Numbered from the stretch's first letter, positions 1 to 13,195 are shown. The stretch: 64,000 bases of DNA from Adineta steineri (GCA_905250115.1 CAJNOI010000071.1:124001-188000); one strand, 5' to 3'. The notes: generated by a model not told the origin, from the letters alone. Translations and numbers: made by a program.

Positions 1-1002
1 ACTTGCAGAATTCAATTCTGACCATATCTGTGTCCATATACCTTTAAAACCATATTGTAAATAAAAATTATACAATTCTTTCATGATATATGATAATTGG
101 TTGTATAATTGTATAAATTCTTGTGATTTAAAAAAATCTGCTATAACATCTTTGATTTTAACACGTTCACCATTAATATCAACATGTAAATTTTGATAAA
201 TAGCTGATGATAATATTATTCCAAATACAATTGCACCACATCCAAGTATAAGACAACGTTTAATAATATGACGTCGTGGTTTTTTTTCCGCTTTTGTTGA
301 TGTTGAAGTAGATTCTTCTGGAAAATATTCTGGATCCCAATCAATTTTCCATTCAAATATTAAACATGAAAGAAATGCTGCGATATTAAATGATGGTGAT
401 GTATTACCATTTGTCATTAGAAATGGTATTCCAAATCCAGCACCTAATAATGGCCAAATAAACGAACATTGACGAGGACCAAGTGTACCAACTAATTGAG
501 TGCCTAATTTAAAATCAAAACAAACGATTAAAAATCTATTTGAATTCCTTTTTTTACCAAGAGCAATAGCAATAGCTGAACAAGATGCAATAAATAATGA
601 TGGGAATGTTTTTTGTAGCCATGTATCAGGAAAAGCATAATAAGTAATACAACCATAAAAAACAGCAGTAAGAAATTGACCTTCAGTAAAAGAAATTAAA
701 TATTTTTAAAATTTTCTTTTTTTTCAATTACCACAAAATCTTATTAATTCAAAAGCTGGCGATTTTTGTTCTCGCATTTTCTGTTGATATTGATTACGTA
801 TTAGATTATCATTATTTGCTTCACGAACATAGTCTCTTATTGAAAATATGAATTCATAGAGAAGACCAATACCAAAACCACCACATGTAGTAAACCATAA
901 TAAAGCATGTTGTGTACGACCCAAATAAAGATGATGTAAACCAAAAAGACCACCGATTAATGCAAAAAAATATGCAAATCCTGTACGTTTAGTTCCACTC
1001 AT
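1..1002 (-). CDS. DNAJC22: DnaJ homolog subfamily C member 22 (TM2-domain membrane protein), 3' end missing
   Basis: Polytopic membrane protein of the DNAJC22/wurst family, linked in insects to clathrin-dependent endocytosis. Exon 1 (1002-732) starts MSGTKRTG and carries a TM2 domain with the family motif GLHHLYLGR near residue 20, followed by a GGFGIG turn. A donor GTAATT pairs with an acceptor at 681-686 to give exon 2 from 680. A second 54-nt intron (504-557, GTAAAAA...TTAG) is likely: it is a multiple of three and could be read through, but removing it restores LGTQLVGTLG. The rest encodes further hydrophobic segments and a basic loop. The C-terminal J domain lies left of the window. TM2 plus the following membrane segments makes the family call firm; the exact downstream splicing is less certain. 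Confidence 0.85.
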
Positions 1003-1773
1003 GAAAAAAATTAATCTAAAGAAAATAATTTAATTAATGTTCAATAATCTCGTTTTGATACGAAATAATTTTATATTCTATTACTTTTTTTTTTTTTTTT
1101 GTACAAATGAATAGTTAAGGTCAAAAATCAGAAAGAGCAAGGTGAGAATAATATCTCGATTTTTTTTCTTTCGAGTATCGTTGGACTAATTGAACAAATG
1201 TCGCTAGAATTTTTCTTGTTATTTACATTGAATGTAGCGATTAATCTTAGTCCATTATTCATTATCGATCACATACGACATCTAACAGTATGCAATAATA
1301 CGACACCCCACACATATATATCACAGAATTAAATATAATCAATTTGCTCTACTAGATTAAATTACATACTTCGATAATATTATCTCAATTAATGAAGAGT
1401 TTTCGATAAAGATCTTCCTCATTTATTAACTTAATATTTAAGTGATTCTTACTGTAACATTCTCTATTTCTTGTATTAATATAATATGATGATGATTATT
1501 ATTTACTAGTGAAATGTTTTCAGTTCCGGCACGTTCTTTATTTCGAATATCATATTTTTTAATGTTTTTATTAGTGAATCATTTAACTGAATATAAACTA
1601 CAAATAATAAATCACTAATTTATATCTAAAATATAAACATCAATCTGATGTTTATATTTAACTTGATTCGGAAGAAAATCAATTAAGTAATTCTATGCAA
1701 AGATTTATTGATAAACAATGATTATTATATAAGTTATTATCAATTGATGAGAATAAACATTTTTTTCTCTACC

Positions 1774-2082
1774 TTAACCCTTTCAGGACTAGTTTTGCTT
1801 TCACGATCAGTGTATTATTCTTAACCCTTTACGGCCGAATGTTGCCGTAGGGGGGTACGGCATTTTTTAAAAATTCGGCGGTGAAAAATTGATCCCTATA
1901 ACTAAACAACAAAGAATATATAGAAAGATAACTTGTTGCTTGTTGTCTTCTGGTACCCGACCGTATAGGGTTAAACTATCTTTTTGACCGCGACTCAAAA
2001 AAATATTTTTTTTAAAAAAAAGCCTGGACCTCCCTCCAGGGTAGGTGATACATTTGTTGTAACACCGTCCTGAAAGGGTTAA
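1774..2082. mobile_element. piggyBac-like MITE (outer copy)
   Basis: A 301-bp segment is bounded on both sides by TTAA and by perfect terminal inverted repeats: TTAACCCTTTCAGGAC at 1774-1789 and its exact reverse complement at 2067-2082. TTAA target-site duplication plus CCCTTT-type ends is the hallmark of piggyBac elements. There is no transposase frame inside, so it is non-autonomous. A second element is inserted within it. Confidence 0.8.
1821..1974. mobile_element. piggyBac-like MITE nested in the outer element
   Basis: Flanked by TTAA at 1821-1824 and 1971-1974, with imperfect inverted ends: CCCTTTACGGCCG on the left, and CCCTATACGGTCG as the complement of the right end. The interior is 146 bp and more GC-rich than its surroundings (GTAGGGGGGTACGG). 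It lies wholly inside the 1774-2082 element, so it arrived later or both are parts of one composite unit. Confidence 0.65.
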
Positions 2083-2910
2083 ACAATAATTAGAACGCTA
2101 GGAGAATTTATTTATTTTCAAATAGTATAATACGAAAAGTTTCACCATCATGTTTATTTAATCATTTATTTTATGATGCAGACTATATGACCACAACATA
2201 TTTTATCTCGAACTTTTTTTTCATTAGAAAAACAAACAAAAAATAATAATAATGTATAATTATCTTACATTGTTTAATATAACTCTAAAATAATTAACTG
2301 GCATTGTTTATTTATATTGATGGCAAGTGTAAATGAGGTTTTTTTTTCATCATATCACTAGTCTTATGCTTATTTCATCAAAACCATATATATGCCGTAT
2401 AATATCAATATATCGCGACATATGAGCATATACGTTAAAGAAAAGGATGTGTATATATGATGTATGTGTATATACATATATACAGTTGAAGGCGTTTGTT
2501 CACGTTTAATTTTAGATTATCATTATAATAGATATGATTGAGTGGTAGATTGTATATTTATTGATGTTATTGCCGTTAAAGAAAAGAGGAAGAAGAAAAA
2601 AAGAGAACGCTCATTTATGATGAACGGATTACAGTGTAAATTACAAACACATTTTTAAAATATGAATCAATACACACAAACGATGAGTCGATCTAACGCT
2701 ATTTGATATATACAAGTTCAAGGTATGAATATATATATACTAGAATTGTACAGAAGACATTATGTTCTCATATCGATATTAAAACAGAAGAAACCTAAGA
2801 AAATGTACGTTTTCGTCATCATTATCTATTGTCAAACAAAAAAAATTTGAACTCGTAGTCGCGCCGTTAACGCTATTAAGGCTATCGTCATGTAATCCAT
2901 ACTCGTATAT

Positions 2911-2933
2911 GTACATACATACATACATACATG
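2911..2933. repeat. (ACAT)n microsatellite
   Basis: Five tandem ACAT units in intergenic DNA. Confidence 0.8.
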
Positions 2934-3647
2934 CAGGACAATTATATGTTTAAAATTAACAAAACGCAGCTATCGATTAGTTAATGTATTTTATGTTACA
3001 TTTCTCCTTGTATATATCTTTGATTCAAAGCCTTATATAGAGAATTTTTAATCCGAATTATAAATAACTTTTGTATAACTATATATATATCTTAGTCCCT
3101 CCTTCTTCTTCTTTTTTTTTGTTACATTTTTGTTATCATAAGGTTTCTTCTCTATGTGTGTATAAATATTCACAATGCTTTATTAACACTTGATAGTTTC
3201 AAGCGAGGCATTTCGAGGTTTCGATTAAGTCAAATGTTCATATGATTTTTCAAATCGAGACAAAATAAAAGAATAGAACTTTCTTTTTTTTTTCAATAAG
3301 TTGTTTTCTTTTCATCGACAAAGCACCATAACGAATTGGTCTCAATATAAAAATGAAGCAGTAACGAAGAAGACAGAGAGAAAAAAAGTGATTCTTTTCT
3401 CTTTTTTCATGGGTAGGCGGCCTCATCATCATATATGCAGTTTTGTTGTTCTGACATTTACAAAATATAATTGATCAAAAAAGAAAAAAAAAAGAAAAGA
3501 AATACTAGACAACTCATTTATCACAAAAAAAAAAAGAATTGTATTAAACCTATAACCTTTTTTTATTATTAGTTAATTTCAATTTTCATATTTAAGATAT
3601 TCCATAAAATTAATTTTGTGTTTGTAACGGTAATTATTCACGATCAA

Positions 3648-4631
3648 ATGGAAACACAGACCATCAATGCGTTTGATAGGCATCATACAATATATAATAA
3701 TCGAACTTATGTTCGTACAACATATTCATCAACTAGAAATCAATTATATCATCCTTATTTAAAACCATTACCAATACCATCCGTTAATTTGTGTGATTTT
3801 CTTTTATATGAATCAAAAATAGCTGAAGATATTGGATCAGCTACATCATTATCATATATAAATAATGCTGAACATTATGATAATACATATTCACATACAT
3901 ATGATAATCCAATTGAATGTTTTGAAAATGTAAGTATTTATTTTTTTGATAAGATTTTCTTCTTCTATATTTTTCTTTTTCAAGTATAATATTAAACAAA
4001 GTTTAATCGATATTCCACAAACTGATGGAAAATTATCTGATAATATTAAAGATGAAACAGTGAACGATGATGAAAAATCTTCTCATAATAAATCATCTAT
4101 TTTATACTATCTTGAAAATAAACGATTAGTTTTCTATGCATGTCTTATCTCTCTTCTTTTATTACTACTTATTGGTATGGGAATATTTCTACTCAATAAA
4201 TTTATTCGTCCGGTTGTTGTTACTACGACTGTGAATAATCATTATGATAAAATGAATTTATCAAATACATCACCAATGTTAACAACATCTCGAGCAATAA
4301 TAACTCCAACTCTTATTAAAATCTTAACACAATCATCTACAACTAAATCTGTAACAATAAGTACTATAGAAGTCGATGGTTCACCATTTTCATATTCGAT
4401 GTGTCCACCTGAACATTGGGGTATCGGATGTAAAAATATCTGTAAACCATGTGGACTTGGTGTATGTCATCCAGTTACAGGTAAATGTATATGTCCAGAA
4501 GGCATTTATGGTGAATACTGTGATTTATCGAAAGGTAAATATTATCTTTCGAATTAAAAAAAAATTTATATATATTATTCATATCTATTTTAGTCAACGA
4601 TAAACCAAAACGGGGCGATATGATGAGCTAA
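3648..4631 (+). CDS. Single-pass membrane protein with one extracellular EGF-like module
   Basis: Three exons (3648-3929, 3985-4534, 4594-4631) give about 289 aa. The ATG at 3648 (METQTINAF) is chosen; the frame is open a little further upstream but without an ATG. The first ~145 residues are polar and Tyr/Asn-rich, then one strong membrane helix (LVFYACLISLLLLLLIGMG), a Thr/Ser-rich stalk (TTT, TSPMLTTSR) and a terminal Cys-rich module with the EGF/laminin-like pattern CPPEHWGIGCKNIC...CICPEGIYGEYC. There is no signal peptide, so the helix probably acts as a signal anchor with the EGF end outside. Introns are 55-59 nt with GTAAGT/GTAAAT donors and CAAG/TTAG acceptors. I recognise no named orthologue. 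The layout (cytosolic part, helix, extracellular recognition module) resembles the two chimeric genes in the right half. Confidence 0.75.
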
Positions 4632-5426
4632 AATTCTATCATTATTGTATATATTTTTTTTGCAAAGATTTTTATTGTTTTTTATATATATGAAAAAATA
4701 AATAATATTATGAAACAATCAATGTTAATATGTACATTTATTTCGTAAAAAACACGAAATAATATGACCTTAATCAATCGATTAAATGAAATGTATATAT
4801 ATATAATGTTCTTATCAAATGGTTCTCGAAATATAGATCGTTTACATCATAGGCGCATTTACTTTTTTTTTAATATGATATCTATCAATGTCTATTTGAT
4901 TTAAAATGAACTTGAATATGTCTATTAAAAAAGATGTCTTATCATGTATAATATGATTTATCTTATAAGAATATAACCTTGAGAAATAAAATATCTCCAT
5001 TGACTAATTTAAATAATTTCAGTATTAGTTTCTTTTAATTTAAATAATAATTTGCATATTTATTTAAATCAAAAAAGAAAATAATGTTAAAAAGTATGAA
5101 AAAGTAACCTTGATTTTCCTGATTGATGTGACAAGATGAGGAGACACACAGAATGACAGAAAGAGAGGCAGAGAGAGAGAGTGAGAGAGAGAGAGAAAAC
5201 CCAATGATATGGATAGCTGCACTCATTCTGGCGATGTCTCATTTTTCAACCTTCCTTTTTTTTTATTCGTTGTTGTACAGTAAGCAACCTTGCGACCTGA
5301 AGGTTTCGTATACATTCTCTTTTTCTAACATTCAGTTGTTTTAAATGTGTATACGTCTACCTTAATAGCCATGTTTTGCATCAACATAACAAGCGAATAG
5401 AGATCGTTAAGAACTAGTGTTGCTCA
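4632..5426. other. Intergenic region
   Basis: About 0.8 kb between two same-strand genes. It holds a GA-rich microsatellite at 5157-5198 and the presumed kinase promoter and leader. Short frames over the microsatellite on both strands are low-complexity artefacts. Confidence 0.6.
5157..5198. repeat. GA-rich microsatellite
   Basis: Imperfect (GA)n tract of about 40 bp. Confidence 0.8.
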
Positions 5427-6368
5427 ATGGCAAGCAGTCGACGTATGACCATTCGTGGTGTTCATTATCGCATTGAGCAACAAATCGGCCATGGTCTTCA
5501 TAGTCTTGTATATGGTGGTCGAGATTTACGAAATGGTCGGCCAGTAGCTATTAAAATAATCAATTTTCTTCATGGATCATATTCTGTCAAAGCAGATACT
5601 GAATCTCGACGACAATCATATTGGAAAGAACTTCAAATGCTTTTATATTTACAACCATTAAATCCTTATATTATACGTGTATTAAATCATGATCATAATG
5701 AACGTCATGGAATTATTGTTATGGAACGTGGTGAAACACTACGTGATACACTTATGGATCATGTACTTAGTGGAAAACCATTACCACCATCTCAAGCACA
5801 TAGATTTTGGTCACAAATGGTTGAATCAATTTATTATATGCATTCAATAGGAATTGTTCATGGTGATGTTAAACCTGAAAATTTCATTCAGCTTGGAGCT
5901 GATGGATCAGTTCTAAGATTGATTGATATGGGAATTAGTTTTCATTTACCACCAAATGTAACTAGTCGTTTAAAAACCGCTGCAGGCACACCAGGTAGAT
6001 ATGAAAAAATGATAAAATTTAGCAAAAAAAAAACGTAACTATTTTATATAGATTATGTATCTCCTGAAATGGTTAATTCTCGTATCGGTATGAGTTCACG
6101 ATCAAAAACAGGTTACAAAGCTGATATATGGGCACTTGGTGTTATTCTTTTTGAAATGGCATTCGGTTATCGTCCATTACAATCTCTACGTAGTAATGAA
6201 GCAAAATTAAATTTTTTAGGTAAATTACGACGAGATATAACTATACCAAGTCATCCTGATAAACAACTACGTGATGTATTGAAACGTTGTTTACGTGCAA
6301 ATCCTCGTCGACGTCCGAATGCTGAAGAAGTATTTAATCATCCGTACGTGAGCGGTAAACGTAAATAA
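5427..6368 (+). CDS. Protein kinase, TTK/Mps1-like catalytic domain
   Basis: Two exons (5427-5994, 6052-6368) give 294 aa, almost all kinase domain. Visible motifs: glycine loop IGHGLHSLVYGG (residues 20-31), VAIK lysine at 43, catalytic loop HGDVKPEN with Asp147, DMG at 167-169 in place of DFG, then GTPDYVSPEM across the 57-nt intron, DIWALG and a final NHPYV. The order and wording (GIVHGDVKPENF, LIDMGI, DVLKRCLRANPRRR, HPYV) match the TTK/Mps1 spindle-checkpoint kinases better than other groups. The long N-terminal region of vertebrate TTK is absent. The Phe-to-Met change in DFG and HGD for HRD are conservative; the metal-binding and base Asp are kept, so activity is plausible. A role in mitosis is inference; this could be a lineage-specific paralogue. 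Confidence 0.8.
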
Positions 6369-7247
6369 AAAAAAAGAAGAAGATTTTCTTTTGTTACTCA
6401 TTTGTACTGCTTACTATGCTTTTTGATTACTTTTTTGAAATAATTCACATTTTCATCGTTCGAATGATGGATATTTTACAGTTTAAATAATTGATTGATT
6501 ACAGGTGAGATAAGCATAACTATGTTTTGCCATTTACAAATATGCAGCGTCTCTCTTTCTCTCTCTCTCTATATAAGTACATGTATGCAACCCCTTCTTT
6601 AATTTTGTTTATTCTTATGTGAAGTATGAATAATTTTCGGGTGTCAACTTGCCGATTGAAGGATAACAAAAATGTTCGTCAGTAATATGACCATGAAAAT
6701 AATAAAAAAATTCAAGACCTATTAATTCAATTTAGAAAAATGAAACACTATTTGATTTATTATTAGTCTCGGTTTGAATTTATCGGAATGTTATAAACAG
6801 AATTGAAGCAAAGATTAATTTGAAGCGATGTCCTTTTTGTTTCATATACAGTATAAAAAAAAACATATCAATATAAATATATCCAGGTTGTGAGCATTAT
6901 TATTGAGAAAAGAAAGTCTGTTTATATATTAACAAAAAAAAATTGATCAGATAAAATATTAATTTTTGTTTTTATATATAGTAAATAAAAATAAAAGAGT
7001 ATCAGTCAATAAGAAAACTTCACACACACCAAATATTGAATAATAATTGAGATCAATATACAAAATAAAATAAAATAAGATTAATTTTCACACACACACA
7101 AACAAACAAAATAAATATTTTCATATAGTTTTTTTTCTGTTTTGTTATTCAAATGAGATTAATTTGTGATTCAAATCGACTAGAGTCAAATATCGATCAA
7201 TAAGAGATATATATGATATCACAACAAGAAAAATATATAGTATTGCT
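6369..7247. other. Intergenic region between convergent genes
   Basis: Shared 3' flank of the kinase (+) and the RhoGAP (-). It contains a CT tract near 6550-6570 and CA tracts near 7020-7030 and 7089-7098. No coding sequence seen. Confidence 0.6.
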
Positions 7248-10200
7248 TCATACACCACTAGTAAAATGTATATAATTTTCGGGAATTAAACCAGTTTTAC
7301 CATTAATTGTACCAATTAGCTAAATTATGGGAAAGGGACAAAAACAAAATATCGATTTTAAAAAAATATAATATAATTACACTTACCCATCCAGATTCTC
7401 GTGATGTTCGAACTAAAAATAGAATAATTTTATTTTTTTATTTATTCTTCTTAATGTACTTTTATTAGACTCACCATCAGTTACAATTTCATTTGAATGA
7501 AATGATAATTCTGAATCATTATCAGCAGTACAAGGATATAATGTTACAGCACGAGTTTGTCTAATAAAGAAATATTTAATATACATTTTTTGTACAAAAA
7601 ATTGAATAATGTACGAACGGTTTCGATGTCGGACTTGGTAGTTGAGGTGTATGTATTGATTTTATTCCTGTAGGTGAAGGACTTGTTGGTTCGATATTTG
7701 ATGATGTTGAAAGATTCATACTAGTATTTGATAAACGAGTTTGACTTTCAGGTAATGAGAATTGTTTTGTAAAAGATAATGATGAAATTGAGCGTAAATG
7801 ACTACTAATTCCACTGAATGGATTAGAACCTTATATAAGAAAATTATAGTATCAGAAAAAGAAAAAGTCTATTCAAAATTAATACATACTATGTAATGAT
7901 TGAGTATTAGTTGATGATATATTACTAAGAGATTCCAAACTGCTACTTGAGCTAGCTATAAACAAAGAAAAATATTGAAATTATAAAAATAATTTGACAC
8001 GATTTAATTGTGAGGAAAATACCAGGTAAACAAATAATTCGATTCTAGGAAACTTAGAAAAGTTGTTTTTTTGATCGTAATTGAATCATATTAGAAATGT
8101 ATTAATTATTCATGTAAACAATTTTCCTGATGTTTTTCTACCCTTGAAATTTATTTATAAAACTAAGAGTATCATATTGATGTTTACGAACTAATTTATG
8201 AATTATTAAATAATTACTATTTAATTGAAAAAATATCTCAAATTTTTTTGCCTAATGTAACTTCGACATTACCTCGAATAGAAAATTCAATCTCTCATAC
8301 GATTATAAATTTTGCATTTAAATACTGAACATATTGTTCTATTCAATTCTATAGAATTGTATAAATTCTCACATTCTTTTCTTGTATTGTCTTCTGCCAT
8401 AGGTGGAAACAGATGTTTATTCGTTTCAGTTATATAATAATCAGGATTATATAAACCTCGTCGACGTGCATCAGCTGTTGTTTCTAACATTTCACTAGTT
8501 GGTGGTGGTGCTCGTCTTGTAATAGACTAAAAAAAAAGAATAGAATTGACCATAGTCATTCGTTTTTTTTCATAAAATTCTTACAGCTAAGGATGATAAT
8601 GAAGCACTTAAATTTACAACAGCAGATTGTTCATTTTCACTTGCACCAACCATTTCATCAATATCTTGTTGTTCAAGATTTGGTTGAAACATTTTTTCAT
8701 AATGTTCTATGATTAATTCAACAATAGCATTACGGAATTTAATATCATAGATAGATGAAACTGTTTCAAATTCTGGACGAAGTAATGATGGACCAAAACA
8801 AACACCTAAATTAACGGGTGTCATAAGATTTTTATCTTTATGTTGTGATACACTATAGACATAATAATAAGATTTTATTAAAAAATTATTGTTAGATTAG
8901 AAATTATTTACTTATGTAAATGTGTCATAAGAATATATAATAGTTCATAATTTTCTTTTGGTAATTCTTTTAATAAACTATGAAGTGTTCGAATACGATC
9001 AGCTTTATCATCAATCACTAAATTTATATAATATTTTTACAAACAAAGTTTATCTATGATGATTATGATCCTACTTGCAGCTTCAATAAATCGATTGTGT
9101 AGTTTAAATGTAAAAACAGGTTCTGTTAATGTTCGTAAATAGAGTTTAAGTGCTGAACATATAGTTTTTAATTCCATATCTTCTTCAACGGGTGTTGCTA
9201 GTCGTTGTGCAAGTGTTTTATGTGCATCTATAAAATAATAAAATATAGATTTTATGAATAGAGGAAATGATTTTTCGAATTACCAAAATGACCAGCAACA
9301 AGAGAATTAACCTTTGATTGCATTCCAACAATTCGATAAAGACCTTGTTCATCAAGACCACGTCGTTCAATAACTTGAATACATTTTTTAACGAAATCAA
9401 TACCCGAATCATCCAATTCATCTATTTAAAAGTTGTTTATGTATTTTTGTTTTTTCTGAAATAAACTTTTACTTTGTAATTCTGTTTTCGACGATAATTG
9501 TGGTTTCGATATATTGATTTGTCCTCCACAAATAGACACCCATGCTTCAAAATCATCTTCAGTCGTTGCTTGAAATGTAAATGCAGCCATTTTATCCGAT
9601 GATCCACCTTTTTCAATACCATGTAAATCAAACATAAAACGTTTGTCTACTTTTTCATCAGCTGGATGAACAAGACAATGACGAACATATACATCATACG
9701 GAATTAACTAAAATGATCAAATAAAAATATGTCTCCATACTTAGAAAAACCAGGACTCTACTCTTAGGGGTAAAATATGTCACTTTAGTGATACGATCTG
9801 AAATGTTATCCCAATGGCTACGCTAATATTCGTATCTTAATCGATATCGATTGTAATCTAAGCAACTGTAGGATAAAACTATCCTTCAAAATTCTAACGC
9901 CTTGTCAAGTCTTGAAAGTAGTTGTGTATTATTAATACCTGTTTTGTACTTGTTTGTGTAAAATTAATCATTCGAAGTAAAGCAATATCTTTTCTATATT
10001 GACAGTAATGCTTAGTTGTTGTTGTTGTACCAATAATTTTATCTGAAGAGAAAATTCTTTCAATATTTGTATATATATTTATATCTATTTTTCTATACTT
10101 CGTTCAATAAGAAATAAATAACCTTCACGATCAAATTCTTGATTTTTCAATAAATGATCTTCTGGTCGCTAGAAATTTTTTTAGAAATAAATATTTAAAT

Positions 10201-11440
10201 TAAATTTATTTTCGTTATCTAACCATTAACATTTTCCATTTTAATTCTTCACCTTCACGTTGAAAACAATCAAAATTTTCTCGACACTAAAATAAAAGAA
10301 TATATTATCATTTCCTTTTTTTTTTTAGTCTTATTACTTTTAAAACACGATGATGTAAAAATCGAATAAAATAATCAAATTCTTTATAAATTTCTTGTCC
10401 TAAAATAATTCAATATATAAATTAATCAATCTATAATAAATTAATTTATTTACCTGCATGATAAAATGATAGAAAATTGAGCATCAAAGCTAATAACTAA
10501 ATAAATAGTTTGTTCAAAATAAAAACATTTATGTATATATTATATATAAATTACTGTTTCAACAAAATCAAATTTTTTTCTTTCTTGTACTTGTTGTAAT
10601 AAGAAAACATATTCAAGTGTTTCTTCACGAAATTTTTTTGTTTGCATTTGAAGATTTGCATCTGCCTATATATATAATATATGAAAATGAATTAAATACA
10701 ACAAAATAATCAATATAATTTACTTCTTGAAATAAATCAGATCGTTTTGTTGGAATTTTTGCATTATTTTCAATCATTGTACAATAACGTTGTGTTGTTT
10801 TATCAAACTCTTTTTTTTTATTCTAAAAACAAAAACTTTGTATTTTCTTAAATACAATAATAATTAAACAAACTTTTGCTTTTCCAATTGTTGTTTTACG
10901 AAATTCATCTAATTTTTTTAAATAAGTTTCAGATGATGCATTCTATTATAACAAAGAAAAATAATATTTATATACATAAAATTTCTTATTTATAGAATTT
11001 ACGAGTGCATCTCGAGCTTCTTCTATTCGATGTAATACTTCACCCATATATGAAAGTGATGATTCTATAATATTTAAAATAAAAATTTAAACGAAAATTT
11101 TGACTATACAAACAAACCTATATCTCGTTCTTCTTCCGTTTGTTTACTGCCAACAACAAAAAATTTAAAACTTTTTAATGTTTCAGCAACACTTCGTGAT
11201 GCTTTTGATAAAGCTATATTGAACAATAGGGATATACATATATTCTATTTTATTTCATAATATATAATTGAAAAACATACTCTTATTTGCTACCATAACT
11301 TCATTAAGTTTTTTAATTAATGTTTTTATAGCATTTGATGTATTCTCAAGTTCATGTTCATGTTGACGTAATTTTTCACGAAATTCAGGCGAATCTGTAA
11401 GTGCTTCGGTAAATTCAAGTGCTGGTAATTTAAGTACCAT
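7248..11440 (-). CDS. Graf: GRAF-type Rho GTPase-activating protein (BAR-PH-RhoGAP-SH3)
   Basis: A multi-exon gene with short introns, read from 11440 (MVLKLPALEFTEAL) to TGA at 7248-7250. The start matches the family N-terminus, in which an LPALEF motif opens the BAR domain. BAR exons run to about 10000 (SKASRSVAETLKSFKFF at 11213-11118). PH follows (DKRFMFDLHG, DDFEAWVSICGG, about 9710-9460). RhoGAP runs about 9424-8690, with the arginine-finger motif GLDEQGLYRIVG near 9335 and NLGVCFGPSLLRPE near 8800. After a Ser-rich linker, an SH3 domain (RAVTLYPCTADNDSELSF, then ESGWLIGTINGKTGLIPENY) ends the protein. The terminal SH3 separates it from oligophrenin-1. The family inactivates RhoA/Cdc42 at curved membranes and acts in endocytosis. 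Not every exon edge was checked; one intron near 9710-9940 is unusually long. Confidence 0.88.
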
Positions 11441-12176
11441 TGTGTCGTATTAATAGGAAGATAGAATATAATATTAATTAAAAACTCTTAAAAAATAAAT
11501 ATAAACAATATCAAAAATATATAAGACGAGAAACAAAAAATATCGACGTAAGAAATATAGAAGTTATGTTTTTTTCTTCTCACGTTTATATATATTGAAT
11601 AGTAACATCCCGAAACAGAAAAGCTTGGTACAGTATGCGAACAATTATTATCAATGCAAAAAAGAAGGCAAGAGAGTAACAAGTTGGAAGGAAAGAGAAA
11701 GAATTACGGTTTGCTTCTTTCTTGCTTTCTCTCTATACTTTTTTTATGCATATAAGCCAACAACTCGTTATTGTCTCGTAACGACTGCTTGTATTCGCGT
11801 TATCAGAGAGCCCGTTAACAAAACGAGAAGCGAACAAATGGCACAGTAGTGTTTCTATGTGCGTATAGCAATTATGGACAACAAGTCGTTTGTTGCTGTC
11901 CTGCTATGATCACCTCTTCCTTTTAGATTCATGTCTTAATATATACAGACATACATACATACACACACACTAGCATCATTGTATGTCAAGCTGTGTATTT
12001 CCGATAGTATCGCATCAAAATTATACTTGTCTTAGTCTTACTTTAATCGACATGTCATGTTGATTCGGCGCATACATCCGTAATGATTATTAGGCGTCGA
12101 TGGTATTACTGAATAGAAAAAAGAAGAAGAAGAAGAAAAAAAAGATTTCCACAAGTTCTACTCCCACTACTTTTGC

Positions 12177-12184
12177 TGACGTCA
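12177..12184. promoter_or_regulatory. CRE-like palindrome TGACGTCA
   Basis: A perfect 8-bp ATF/CREB-type palindrome, 3 bp upstream of the short frame at 12188 and about 1 kb upstream of eL6. It may be a promoter element or chance. Confidence 0.3.
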
Positions 12185-12187
12185 GAA

Positions 12188-12373
12188 ATGGCCTCGAAGT
12201 CTGAGTTAGATGCACAAGATCTGTCTTCTACTTATATCTTCAATGGCAAGGCCATTCAAACAATTAGATATATTCTCATGAATTGTATAAATCAAGATCT
12301 ACCAATATCAACAAACTTTCGCGAGAAATTTGTTTTCGACATTAACACATCCTATAATGTATTATGTAGCTAA
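12188..12373 (+). CDS. Possible short ORF (61 aa), doubtful
   Basis: ATG-initiated frame MASKSELDAQ... ending at TAG-CTAA near 12371. The composition is protein-like (mixed charges, no low complexity) and a CRE-like site sits just upstream. No family is recognised, and no splice partner is obvious. It could be noise or an exon of a non-coding transcript. Confidence 0.15.
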   Translation: MASKSELDAQDLSSTYIFNGKAIQTIRYILMNCINQDLPISTNFREKFVFDINTSYNVLCS

Positions 12374-13195
12374 TCAAACTGTTTACTTATGTTGATTAAA
12401 GTATTGAGTTGTAATATAGACAGACAGCAAACAAACAAACAAACAAAACAATCTGAACTTCTTTCGAATCCTTGCCTAGAAAAAAATCAATAATGATAAT
12501 TCTTACTAATTTAGATAAGCAAAATTTTCTTATGCCATCTAAAACAATGTTTTTCTAGGCCATAAAAATAAAAGAAGACAGCATATATGTATATGAAAAG
12601 TGATGATAGAGTTGCTGTGCCCAATACATATTCTTTTTTTGCTAAATATATAGATTTCTGCCGGAGAATCATCAACAGCTAACTGGAAAGCGTCACTCAT
12701 CTGCTTGTCATAGACATTTAATAAAATATATAGTTACACAATATTATTCATTCTATAATAATATCAAAATTAATTCTAATTGTGTTTAGAATAACATGAT
12801 ATATTTGTGATTTCAATTTTATTTATTTTTTGATTTAGATTTCCATTTTATGAGAATAAAAAGTAAAAGAACAAATGAGTGATTGAAATCGATGAATCAT
12901 CATATCAAACGAACTACCAATCATATAAAACATTGTATTAAATATAAAATTTTTGAAATTAAATAATCAATTCAATAATAAGTTTAAATATGAAAATAGT
13001 TAAAATTAATTTTAATAATAATTATGTCATTGAGATCAATGTTCGAAAATGTCTCATATTTGATTGGAGGATTATTTTACCTAATATATTCTATGTATGT
13101 AAACATCATCAGATCCATATTTAGTTGTTTTCTTTTTTTTCTCGTTTGTTAATAAAAATTGAATAACTTTTTTTATTTTGATTTGAAATTCAAAT

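Larger units (their letters stand above)
1003..3647. other. Intergenic region between divergent genes
   Basis: 2.6 kb between the divergent starts of DNAJC22 and the EGF-like gene, so it should hold both promoters. It contains the nested TTAA elements at 1774-2082, a short ACAT microsatellite near 2911-2933 and several homopolymer runs. I see no convincing coding exon; a short minus-strand frame at 3250-3432 is low-complexity. Confidence 0.6.

Noticed and set aside
5035..5344. Short frames on both strands over the GA microsatellite
   Set aside because: The protein is only SLSLS or ERERE repeats produced by the dinucleotide tract.
11595..11849. 84-aa frame upstream of the RhoGAP
   Set aside because: Low-complexity composition, no domain, no splice partner.
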